A stretch of 13,757 nucleotides of DNA, from contig DCEX01000023.1 of NCBI GenBank assembly GCA_002315015.1, forward strand, positions 1 to 13,757, in the 5' to 3' direction. Numbering within the stretch: position 1 is the first letter of the stretch; every line of letters starts with the position of its first letter. Made by a program: the position numbers and the translations under genes. Shown piece by piece: positions 7,995-13,698 of the stretch. Origin of the DNA: Faecalibacterium sp. UBA1819. Lineage in GTDB: Bacteria > Bacillota > Clostridia > Oscillospirales > Ruminococcaceae. Under the pieces are notes generated by a model that was not told where the DNA came from, searched no databases, and saw only the letters and a list, made by a program, of their open reading frames with translations.

Positions 7995-8906
7995 TTATTT
8001 CTGCGGTGCAACAGCATCACCCAGCTCAATCAAGGAAGCTGCGTCTGCGCTGGTTGCAAAATCCAGGAAGTTCTGTGCCTGCTCGCTCAGCTCGGTGCCC
8101 TCTTTGGTTACCATAACAAACGGGCGCTGAAGCACATAGCTGCCGTCCTGAACGGTTTCCACACTGGGGGCAACGCCGCTTACAGAAACAACCTTCACGG
8201 TGTCGCCCACAGCAGCCAAAGAAGCATAGCCAAATGCGTTCGGGTTAGAAGCAACCGCAGAAATTACGGCGCCGGTAGAAGTCAGCTCCTGCTGATATTT
8301 GCAAGCGTCTTCCACACCGATCACGCTTTCAAAGCCATCGCGTGTGCCGGAACCAGCTTCACGGCCAATGGGAACTACGGGAGCATCCGGGCCGCCCACT
8401 TCGCTCCAGTTGGTGATTTCACCGGTCGCAAGACCCTTGATCTGTTCGGGAGTCAGGTCGGTCACCGTGTTGTCGGGGTGAACCACCAAAGCAATGCCGT
8501 CGAGAGCGAACACATTTTCCACAAGGCCCTGCTCTTTTTCTTCATCTTTCAGGTAGCGGCTGGACAAGCCCAGATCCAACGTACCCTCTGCCACGCCGGT
8601 GATGCCTGCGCCGGAACCGGTGGGCTCATAAGTGATTTGTACACCGGGCTGCAATTCTGCGTAGCCCTCCATCAAAGCGTTGATTACCTTCTCTACGGAG
8701 GTAGAACCGCCGGTAGCAATTTTACCGGACAGGCTGCCGGCCTCGGTGGCAGCGGAGGATGCTTCCTCGGAAGAAGCCGCTGTCGAGGAAGCTGCGGGCG
8801 CAGAAGAACCTTCCGTTGCAGCGGTGCTGCTGGAGCTGGCTGCGCCGCAGGCGGCCAAAGCCATGGTCATCGTACCTGCCAACAATAAGGAAATCCACTT
8901 TTTCAT
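7995..8906 (-). CDS. pstS: Phosphate-binding lipoprotein PstS
   Basis: This 303-aa exported lipoprotein has an MKKW start, a hydrophobic stretch and the lipobox LAAC (Cys20), which is lipidated to anchor it outside the membrane. A Ser/Ala/Glu-rich tether (about 21-60) leads to the phosphate-binding domain. Ligand loops are visible as GGSTSVEK (about 66-73) and GREAGSGTRDGF, with SSRYLKDEE and ITNWSEVGG typical of PstS. The ATG at 8906 is preferred over the in-frame ATG at 8918 because AAAGGA overlaps the upstream codon but lies 11 nt before the downstream one, and the signal peptide then has normal length. It is first in the pst operon and is expected to be induced by phosphate limitation; a promoter lies at about 9035-9063. 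Confidence 0.95.
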   Translation of the reverse strand: MKKWISLLLAGTMTMALAACGAASSSSTAATEGSSAPAASSTAASSEEASSAATEAGSLSGKIATGGSTSVEKVINALMEGYAELQPGVQITYEPTGSGAGITGVAEGTLDLGLSSRYLKDEEKEQGLVENVFALDGIALVVHPDNTVTDLTPEQIKGLATGEITNWSEVGGPDAPVVPIGREAGSGTRDGFESVIGVEDACKYQQELTSTGAVISAVASNPNAFGYASLAAVGDTVKVVSVSGVAPSVETVQDGSYVLQRPFVMVTKEGTELSEQAQNFLDFATSADAASLIELGDAVAPQK

Positions 8907-8954
8907 CGTAACTTTCATCCTTTCTCATTCGATACACCTTGTATCCATACCCTC

Positions 8955-9029
8955 TGTACCCAGGCCGGCGCTTTTTGTGTTACACGCCATCTCCCCGGGT
9001 GTGCCGGGCGTTCCCGGCTGCTTGGTACA
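8955..9029 (-). promoter_or_regulatory. Inverted-repeat structure in the pstS leader
   Basis: TGTACC (8955-8960) and GGTACA (9024-9029) can pair, with CCGG blocks just inside both arms. Inside them GCCGGG (9003-9008) and CCCGGC (9013-9018) form a tight hairpin with loop CGTT. The structure falls between the predicted transcription start (about 9028) and the pstS ATG. No T-run follows it, so it is not an ordinary terminator. Its function is unknown; it may protect or regulate the mRNA leader. Confidence 0.4.
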
Positions 9030-9034
9030 TGCAT

Positions 9035-9063
9035 ACTATACCGCCTTTTTTGTAAAATCTAAA
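9035..9063 (-). promoter_or_regulatory. pstS: Putative promoter of the pst operon
   Basis: On the minus strand TATAGT (9035-9040) is a good -10 hexamer. A 17-bp spacer leads to the weak -35 TTTAGA (9058-9063). The spacer contains TTTACA (9051-9056), which resembles a Pho-box half-site as known in Bacillus. A poor -35 combined with such a motif would suit activation by a PhoP-type regulator. Confidence 0.45.
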
Positions 9064-9206
9064 ATCATTTGTTTTTTAAGGCTCAGAAAATTTTTTGTAA
9101 AATTCTCGTATGGTGGGCGCTTGTGAAAATCGTCAAACAAAGAAAAAGCGGCCTATTCTGCGGCTTTGGCTGATATTTTTACACATCGCTGATTTTTTTG
9201 TAAAAC
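9046..9206. repeat. Three copies of a TTTTTTGTAAAAY motif upstream of pstS
   Basis: The 13-mer TTTTTTGTAAAAY occurs at 9046-9058, 9091-9103 and 9194-9206, all in one orientation (minus strand: RTTTTACAAAAAA). The copies are 45 and 103 bp apart. The middle copy on the minus strand reads TTTACA-AAAAA-TTTTCT, i.e. a half-site plus a degenerate second one at 11-bp period, as in Pho boxes. They may be regulator sites or merely AT-rich sequence. Confidence 0.5.
9145..9167 (-). terminator. Weak terminator-like hairpin
   Basis: AAAGC (9145-9149) pairs with GCTTT (9163-9167), with two further pairs inside after a G-G mismatch. On the minus strand the stem is followed by a T-rich stretch. It could be a second, backup terminator for transcripts from the helicase operon, insulating the pst promoter. 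Confidence 0.35.
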
Positions 9207-9380
9207 AGCCCAAAAAACAAGGATTCCCTGCCGTCTGAAACCCATCTTTTTTGTGCGATATGCCAGTCGGTTTGAAAAAGTGCTGCACGCTTTCCTTTTT
9301 TGGCTTACCGCCGAATGAAAAAATCACGCCAAGAGCGGCCTTTCTATCCGATTGTTTTCTTACACAAATCTCACATTACA

Positions 9381-9436
9381 AAAAGCGCCGACCGACCGAA
9401 AAGATTCCTCTCATCTTTCGGTCAAGCGGCGCTTTT
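9381..9436 (-). terminator. Terminator of the helicase operon
   Basis: A long hairpin has an outer 10-bp stem (9381-9390 with 9427-9436) and, after a 3x3 internal loop, an inner stem pairing 9394-9404 with 9414-9423 around one bulged A. On the minus strand it ends in CTTTTTG, a good U-tract. It lies 37 nt past the stop of the 63-aa gene. Confidence 0.88.
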
Positions 9437-9473
9437 ACACTGCTGATTCTAAGCGCATCTTTCTCTTGTGCCG

Positions 9474-9665
9474 TCACGGCTCAAAATAACGCCGAATGGC
9501 GCTGCGCTCCTCATATTCTTCCAAAGCATATAGGCCAAAGCAAAACACCTTTTCCGGCTCGGTAAGGTCGTCGGGCAAGGCACTTTTTTCCCACATCAAA
9601 CGCGCTAAATATGCTTTTCTCTCTTGGGAAAGGCTTGCCTCAGCCTGTTCAAATGTCATTTCCAT
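9474..9665 (-). CDS. Small protein of unknown function, 63 aa
   Basis: I do not recognise the family. The protein is soluble-looking, with an acidic, probably helical N-terminal half (EQAEASLSQERKAYLARLMW) and an aromatic- and Glu-rich second half (FGLYALEEYEERSAIRRYF). It has no signal peptide or membrane span and no cysteine pair that suggests metal binding. AAAGGGAG precedes the ATG at 9665, and the gene begins 15 nt after the helicase stop, ahead of the operon terminator. This makes it likely to be translated from the helicase mRNA. The next in-frame ATG, two codons on, is an alternative start. Its role could relate to RNA metabolism by association, but nothing in the sequence shows this. 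Confidence 0.7.
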   Translation of the reverse strand: MEMTFEQAEASLSQERKAYLARLMWEKSALPDDLTEPEKVFCFGLYALEEYEERSAIRRYFEP

Positions 9666-9680
9666 CCGTTTTCTCCCTTT

Positions 9681-11237
9681 TCAGCTTTCGGTTTCGGCAA
9701 AGGGGGCCATTCCGCCGCCGTGTGCCTTCATGTATTCCTCAAAGCTTGCATATTTCTGCGCCGGCGGACGGCGGCTGATGAGCTGAATCGAGTTATCTTC
9801 TTCCAGAGCACGATTTTTCTGTGCGGCCGGACGCTCCGGCTTTGTGCGCTTTTGAGGGGCGGGCGCTTGGGGACGCTGTTTGGGCGCGCGCTCGGGTTTT
9901 GCGCTTTGAGCGGGCTTTGCCGGGGCTTCCTGTGCCGCTGTGTTCTGGGGTGCTTTCACTGCCTGATCCGGTTTTACTGCGGCACGGGCCGATTTTGCCC
10001 CCTGGCCGCGTTTTCCGCGGCGCGGACGGCGCCGCGACGGCTCGCGTTCCGCCGTCTGTTTGTCCTGTTGCTCCATAACGTTCTCCTTTTCTGTCCCCAT
10101 GCTCGGCTGTGCCGCGGTTATTTCGGCGGCTTGGCATACGGGAATTTTCTGTTTTGTCTGCTTTTCAATTTCTTTCAGATAGGGGCGCTCCTCTTGGCTG
10201 CAAAAGCTCCATGCCACGCCATCGCGTCCTGCTCGGCCCGTGCGCCCAATGCGGTGGACATACGTTTCCGGCACATTGGGCAAGTCGTAATTGACCACAT
10301 GAGAAAGGCCGCTGACATCAATACCGCGCGCGGCAATATCCGTTGCCACCAGTACGCGCAGCTCGCCGCTTTTCAGGCGGGAAAGCGCTGTCTGCCGAGC
10401 CGTTTGGCTTTTATTGCCGTGAATCGCCATCGCCTCAATGCCCGCGCGCGTCAAATCGGCAGCCACGCGGTTGGCGCCGTGCTTGGTGCGGGTGAATACC
10501 AGCGCGCTTTCCACCTCCGGCGCACGCAGCAAAACGGGCAAAAGCCGCTTCTTATCCGGCTTTTCGGCAAAATAAACGCTTTGCTCAATGCGCTCCACCG
10601 TGGTGGAGGGCGGGGCCACCATCACCTTTTTGGGGTGGTGGAGAATCTGGTGTGCCAAACGCTCAATTTCCGGCGGCATCGTGGCGCTGAACAACAGCGT
10701 TTGACGCTTTTGAGGCAATGCGCGGATGACCCGGCGCACATCGTGGATAAAGCCCATATCGAGCATTCGGTCGGCTTCGTCCAACACAAAAATCTCCAGC
10801 CGGTCAAGCGACACCTTGCCCTGCTGCATCAAATCCAGCAAACGACCCGGTGTGGCGGTTAAAATTTCTGCGCCGCGTTCCAGCGCAGCCACTTGAGGTG
10901 CTTGGCCCACGCCGCCGTAGATGACCGTATGCGACACAGCCAAATAGCGCGAATAAACTTCCATGCATTCATCAATTTGCAGCGCCAGCTCCCGCGTGGG
11001 GGTTAAAATAAGGGCGCGGATGGGCCTTCCCTTCACCTGAGAGGCAGATAAAAGCTGCAAAATAGGCAGTGCAAACGCAGCTGTTTTGCCGGTTCCCGTC
11101 TGCGCACACGCCAGCAAATCGTGTTTTGCCAATACCGGCGGAATTGCCTTTTGCTGGATAGGCGAGGGCGTTTGATAACCCGCTTGCTCTACCGCACGCA
11201 GCAAAGACGTTTGAAGCTGTAAATCGCTGAAATTCAT
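9681..11237 (-). CDS. DEAD-box ATP-dependent RNA helicase, RhlE-like
   Basis: This 518-aa cytosolic RNA helicase unwinds structured RNA in ribosome assembly or RNA decay. All core motifs are present: the Q motif (FSDLQL and [11 protein letters not shown], 3-33), Walker A AQTGTGKT (45-52), PTREL (80-84), TPGR (129-132), DEAD (153-156), SAT (184-186), TDIAARGID (299-307) and HRIGRTGR (328-335). The core ends near residue 370. A long disordered tail follows, rich in Arg, Lys, Ala, Pro and Gln ([10 protein letters not shown] at about 401-410), typical of RhlE/CshA-like proteins and likely to bind RNA without sequence preference. The tail ends in a conserved-looking segment ([15 protein letters not shown]). 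ATG 11237 has AGGA upstream. It is co-oriented with the 63-aa gene downstream and divergent from the YitT-family gene. An internal start site lies at its tail boundary. Confidence 0.95.
   Translation of the reverse strand: MNFSDLQLQTSLLRAVEQAGYQTPSPIQQKAIPPVLAKHDLLACAQTGTGKTAAFALPILQLLSASQVKGRPIRALILTPTRELALQIDECMEVYSRYLAVSHTVIYGGVGQAPQVAALERGAEILTATPGRLLDLMQQGKVSLDRLEIFVLDEADRMLDMGFIHDVRRVIRALPQKRQTLLFSATMPPEIERLAHQILHHPKKVMVAPPSTTVERIEQSVYFAEKPDKKRLLPVLLRAPEVESALVFTRTKHGANRVAADLTRAGIEAMAIHGNKSQTARQTALSRLKSGELRVLVATDIAARGIDVSGLSHVVNYDLPNVPETYVHRIGRTGRAGRDGVAWSFCSQEERPYLKEIEKQTKQKIPVCQAAEITAAQPSMGTEKENVMEQQDKQTAEREPSRRRPRRGKRGQGAKSARAAVKPDQAVKAPQNTAAQEAPAKPAQSAKPERAPKQRPQAPAPQKRTKPERPAAQKNRALEEDNSIQLISRRPPAQKYASFEEYMKAHGGGMAPFAETES
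10074..10090 (-). promoter_or_regulatory. Internal Shine-Dalgarno and in-frame ATG at helicase tail
   Basis: Within the helicase gene, on the minus strand, AAAAGGAG is followed 6 nt later by an in-frame ATG (Met388). This is as good a ribosome binding site as any authentic one in the window. Initiation here would make a 131-aa protein (9681-10076) consisting only of the basic tail. Whether it is used is unknown; the codons also simply spell Glu-Lys-Glu. Confidence 0.45.
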
Positions 11238-11392
11238 GGCACCGTTCCTATCTACTCAATGATTGCTCACTTGCCGACAAAAAAATCAAAAAGCCGTTTC
11301 TTTTTTGTGTGTATTATGTTACAATGCTGCTAGTCGGCATGGTTACAGTATATCACATCCGACAAAGCCAAACAAGACGGGAGCACCGAAGT

Positions 11393-12259
11393 ATGAAAGC
11401 AAAGCATCTTTTGACACCCGAAAATATCCGCTATTTCCTTTTGTTAAATCTGGGGCAGATTCTCACCGCACTGGGCACTTATATTTTTAAAACGCCCAAC
11501 CATCTGGCCATGGGCGGCACTACGGGCATTTCCATTATTGCCAGCAGCTTAATTCCCAACATGAATGTTGGTACGTTTATGCTCATTCTAAACGCCATCC
11601 TAGTGGTAACGGGTCTTATCTGCCTGGACTTTAAAACAATGGCAGGCACCATTTATTCGTCTTTTGCTTTGTCGGTATTTATTACTGTTTTTGAATGGAT
11701 TTGGCCGCTGACCGAGCCTTTAACCAACGATTTGTTTTTAGAGTTCTGCTTTGCGGTCATTCTGCCCGCGGCGGGCTCGGCCATTTTGTTTAATATCGGC
11801 GCGTCCTCGGGCGGAACCGATATCATTGCACTCATTTTGGCCAAACGCACGAGCTTAGAAATTGGAAAATCGCTTTTTATATCGGATTTTCTCATTGCTC
11901 TGGCGGCAGGCGCACTGTATGGGCCGCGCATTTGTCTTTACTGCGTGCTGGGCCTTTTGGCGAAAGCCTTCGTGATGGACGGTATCATCGACGGCATCAA
12001 CGTGCGCAAATATATCACCATTGTTTCTCATGCCCCGGAACCTATTTTGGAATTTATTATGACCTCGCTTCACCGCAGCGCTACCATTTACGAAGCGCAG
12101 GGCGCTTATACACATGAACCGCTGCACGTAATCAGCACGGTGCTCAACCGCCGCGAAGCCATGCTGCTGCGCAATTATATTCGCAAAACCGACGCCAAGG
12201 CGTTTATCACCATTGTCAACTCCTCGGAAACCATCGGCAAAGGCTTTCGCAATATTTAA
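11393..12259 (+). CDS. YitT family membrane protein (DUF161/DUF2179)
   Basis: This 288-aa protein has about five to six membrane spans in its first 200 residues (FLLLNLGQILTALGTYIF, VGTFMLILNAILVVTGLICL and MAGTIYSSFALSVFITVF among them). The Gly-rich motifs GGTTGIS and GASSGGTDIIALIL are typical of the YitT family. A cytosolic DUF2179 domain follows (about 205-288, KYITIVS to GKGF), including the family's GAYT segment. The molecular function of the family is not established; a transport or sensing role is presumed. The ATG at 11393 is chosen because GGGAG lies upstream and the family start (TPENIRYFLL) follows; the frame is open 28 codons further up without a matching motif. A TACAAT hexamer at 11320-11325 could be the -10, but its -35 is weak. 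A strong terminator follows. Confidence 0.9.
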   Translation: MKAKHLLTPENIRYFLLLNLGQILTALGTYIFKTPNHLAMGGTTGISIIASSLIPNMNVGTFMLILNAILVVTGLICLDFKTMAGTIYSSFALSVFITVFEWIWPLTEPLTNDLFLEFCFAVILPAAGSAILFNIGASSGGTDIIALILAKRTSLEIGKSLFISDFLIALAAGALYGPRICLYCVLGLLAKAFVMDGIIDGINVRKYITIVSHAPEPILEFIMTSLHRSATIYEAQGAYTHEPLHVISTVLNRREAMLLRNYIRKTDAKAFITIVNSSETIGKGFRNI

Positions 12260-12277
12260 TCTTTTGCCGTTACAGCC

Positions 12278-12315
12278 AAAAAAACAGGCACGCCCCACCG
12301 CGTGCCTGTTTTTTT
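12278..12315. terminator. Bidirectional terminator after the YitT gene
   Basis: A perfect 16-bp stem (12278-12293 with 12300-12315) encloses the loop CCCACC. It has seven A at the left end and seven T at the right, so it gives a U-tract in both directions. It ends the YitT transcript and would also end a minus-strand transcript from the promoter at 12469-12497. Confidence 0.92.
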
Positions 12316-12462
12316 GTTTTATCGAAAAGCGCCGAACCAATAACAGTGTCAAAAAGCCCAAAGCGTTACGACGTTCTCTTTCGGCCTTTTCAAAGCACTT
12401 TTCAAAAACACCCCTCTATATCAGCTAGGGCAACGAATCCGGATTTCTAACGCCTTCACTGT
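12278..12462 (-). ncRNA. Candidate small RNA, about 185 nt
   Basis: A near-consensus minus-strand promoter (12469-12497) predicts a start at about 12462, and the bidirectional terminator ends at 12278. Between them is no open frame with a good start. The longest candidates are peptides of about 12-20 codons from GTG or TTG. I do not recognise a known RNA family (not 6S, SRP or tmRNA by eye). The call depends on the promoter and terminator only. Confidence 0.35.
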
Positions 12463-12468
12463 GTCCTT

Positions 12469-12505
12469 ATTATAACTGCTTTATCAGAATAAATCAATAA
12501 AGCAG
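12469..12505 (-). promoter_or_regulatory. Orphan sigma-A promoter overlapped by a 9-bp inverted repeat
   Basis: On the minus strand TTGATT (-35, 12492-12497), a 17-bp spacer and a perfect TATAAT (-10, 12469-12474) form a strong promoter. CTGCTTTAT (12476-12484) and ATAAAGCAG (12497-12505) are perfect inverted repeats, 12 bp apart. They span the spacer and upstream edge of the -35, the position expected of a repressor operator. No gene follows within 180 nt in that direction. Confidence 0.6.
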
Positions 12506-12601
12506 CTCACTTTTCAGAATGTTGCCTAAAGCCCGAAAAGCCGTTTTAAAAATTCTTGTGCACGATGCGCTCTTTTTTTGTTTTTTCAGCTAAAAAATAC
12601 G

Positions 12602-12627
12602 AAAAAAAGAGGGCTCAGCCCCCTTTT
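12602..12627 (-). terminator. Terminator-like hairpin next to repeat copy 2
   Basis: AAAAGAGGG (12605-12613) pairs with CCCCCTTTT (12619-12627) across one A-C mismatch, with loop CTCAG. On the minus strand a run of T (12602-12608) follows. It would act as a second stop for transcripts of the Big_2 lipoprotein gene. It abuts the 66-bp repeat and may belong to the same element. Confidence 0.5.
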
Positions 12628-12690
12628 CCAAGCCTTTTTCCCCTTGCAGCCTAGGTTCTTTTGGAATCAGGCGGCAGTTTTTCGACAGTC
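12625..12690. repeat. Dispersed 66-bp intergenic repeat, copy 2
   Basis: This copy aligns without gaps to 1-66. It has the same orientation and identical ends, with a variable centre (12648-12664 and 12672-12674). Like copy 1 it lies just beyond the 3' end of a minus-strand gene and beside a hairpin. Confidence 0.8.
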
Positions 12691-12704
12691 TTTATGTTTT
12701 AATC

Positions 12705-12728
12705 AAAAAATTGCGGCATGTTACCGCA
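12705..12728 (-). terminator. Terminator of the Big_2 lipoprotein gene
   Basis: TGCGG (12712-12716) pairs with CCGCA (12724-12728) around a 7-nt loop. On the minus strand the stem runs into ATTTTTTG. The stem is short but correctly placed 20 nt after the stop codon. Confidence 0.6.
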
Positions 12729-12748
12729 GGGATTGTTTTGCGGCGTTG

Positions 12749-13591
12749 TTAGTCAGGCATAGGTACAGCGTCCCCGCCGTCAACCGCGCCCCAGTCGAAG
12801 CCGTTGCCGCCGATGAGTTCGTCATCAGCAATGGGCGATCCGTCCGGTTTCGGGCCATACACAATATTCGGCTCACTTTGTGCGGGCGGTGTGGTCGGCG
12901 CAGGAGCGGGCGTGGGAGCCGGAGCAGGGGTCGGAGCGGGTGCAGGTGCCGGGGCAGTTGCTGCAGGTGCTTGCGTTACGGGAGCCGTTGCGGCGGGCGC
13001 TTGTGCCGAAGGGGTAGTGCTGCCCTGTGCGGCATTTGTACCGGAATTTTTATTGGTGCTTGTCTTGACGGGGGCAACGTATTTTTGCACAGTGAGATTG
13101 TACTCGGCGGTATGGCCTTGATACTCCACGGTAATGGTGGCCGTGCCGGGCGCAATGCCCTGTACCATAAAGCCCGCCGCGCCGCTGGTGTTGGGCGTTA
13201 CGGTGACAACGCTTTCGTCAGACGAGGTATAGGTCACTTCCGCGGCATTGGCGGCAGGTGCTTCATACGGTGTGGTGTACACTTTCGCCGATGCAGAATA
13301 GCCAACATAAAGCAGCCCGCCTGTGCTGGAAAGCTCAATGCCTGTTACGCTGTTTGCGGCAGTGGCGCTGGCGGAAGTGGCTTCGCTGGCGCTTGTGCTT
13401 GCAGGGGTGCTTTCGGAAGTGCTTTCGCTGGTAATTTCGCTTTCCGTGCTGTTGCTTTCAGGCGCAGCACTGCTTGAAGATACGCTTTGGGAAACCGATG
13501 CCGCAGTGGGAACCGCGTCCGTGGAGCCGCACGCGGCAAAGCTAAGCACCAGCACCAGCGCGGCAGCAAGAGAAGTCCATTTTTTCATCAT
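12749..13591 (-). CDS. Surface lipoprotein with Big_2 (Ig-like) domain and Pro-Ala linker
   Basis: This 280-aa protein has a lipoprotein signal peptide with lipobox SFAAC (Cys21), so it is anchored on the outer face of the membrane. Residues 22-82 are a Ser/Thr/Glu/Ala-rich tether. Residues about 82-168 resemble a single bacterial Ig-like group 2 domain (VTGIELSS at the start, YTSSDESVVTV in the middle, GIAPGTATITVEY at the end). Next come a low-complexity stretch and a Pro-Ala repeat (214-232), then an acidic C-terminus (IVYGPKPDGSPIADDELIGG, rich in Asp and Gly). No LPXTG sorting motif is seen. Big_2 domains occur in adhesins and cell-wall proteins; the exact role here is unknown. ATG 13591 has AAAGGA upstream; a second ATG follows directly. 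A consensus promoter lies upstream and a hairpin terminator downstream, so it is monocistronic. Confidence 0.85.
   Translation of the reverse strand: MMKKWTSLAAALVLVLSFAACGSTDAVPTAASVSQSVSSSSAAPESNSTESEITSESTSESTPASTSASEATSASATAANSVTGIELSSTGGLLYVGYSASAKVYTTPYEAPAANAAEVTYTSSDESVVTVTPNTSGAAGFMVQGIAPGTATITVEYQGHTAEYNLTVQKYVAPVKTSTNKNSGTNAAQGSTTPSAQAPAATAPVTQAPAATAPAPAPAPTPAPAPTPAPAPTTPPAQSEPNIVYGPKPDGSPIADDELIGGNGFDWGAVDGGDAVPMPD
12896..12952 (-). repeat. Pro-Ala coding repeat
   Basis: This stretch codes for alternating Pro-Ala with Thr at 221 and 227, giving a six-residue (18-bp) unit (APAPTP). It is an extended, rigid spacer between the Ig-like region and the acidic C-terminus. Such tracts often vary in length between strains. 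Confidence 0.75.
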
Positions 13592-13621
13592 GATTCATCC
13601 TTTCAGATACATTCTTTTGTC

Positions 13622-13650
13622 AGTATAGTCAATATATTAGGCATTGTCAA
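13622..13650 (-). promoter_or_regulatory. Consensus sigma-A promoter of the Big_2 lipoprotein gene
   Basis: On the minus strand a perfect TTGACA (13645-13650), a 17-bp spacer and TATACT (13622-13627) lie 31 nt before the ATG. This is the strongest promoter in the window. It lies in the 107-bp divergent region shared with the HTH gene at 13699. Confidence 0.85.
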
Positions 13651-13698
13651 GAGAGCAAGAATGATACGATAACATAAAAAGCAAAGAGGAATGTTTTT

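Larger units (their letters stand above)
8907..9473. other. 567-nt non-coding region between pstS and the 63-aa gene
   Basis: No convincing gene lies here. From right to left on the minus strand it holds the terminator of the helicase operon (9381-9436), about 200 nt of AT-rich sequence with a short hairpin at 9145-9167, three T-tract/GTAAAA motifs, the pst promoter and the pst leader with its inverted repeat. A 64-codon minus-strand open frame at 9133-9327 has no ribosome binding site and low-complexity ends, and I do not call it. Confidence 0.6.
12316..12748. other. 433-nt intergenic region without a convincing gene
   Basis: It holds a minus-strand promoter with an inverted repeat (12469-12505), the candidate small RNA, a minus-facing hairpin (12602-12627), copy 2 of the 66-bp repeat and the terminator of the Big_2 lipoprotein (12705-12728). 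Open frames here are short, lack ribosome binding sites and cross terminators. Confidence 0.6.

Noticed and set aside
7965..8888. 307-codon open frame on the + strand
   Set aside because: It is antisense to pstS; the low-complexity Gly/Cys/Arg end mirrors the Ser/Ala linker of PstS.
8907..8918. Upstream ATG of pstS
   Set aside because: The only Shine-Dalgarno sequence touches this ATG, whereas the ATG four codons later has usable spacing and starts a standard lipoprotein signal peptide.
9133..9327. 64-codon minus-strand open frame between pstS and the 63-aa gene
   Set aside because: No ribosome binding site, low-complexity ends and it runs over a terminator-like hairpin; more likely non-coding.
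9624..10862. 412-codon open frame on the + strand
   Set aside because: It is antisense to the helicase and 63-aa gene; Cys/Leu/Phe/Arg-rich shadow of the basic tail, with no family resemblance.
12316..12409. Minus-strand frame reading EKCFEKAERERRNALGF and on into a hydrophobic stretch
   Set aside because: The composition looked protein-like, but no ATG or GTG with a ribosome binding site opens it and it continues through the terminator into the YitT antisense strand.
12213..12428. 71-codon + strand open frame at the end of the YitT gene
   Set aside because: It overlaps the YitT 3' end in another frame and reads through the terminator hairpin.
12278..12462. 6S, SRP or tmRNA as identity of the candidate small RNA
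   Set aside because: The ends do not pair as in 6S RNA, no SRP-type hairpin is evident, and it is too short for tmRNA.
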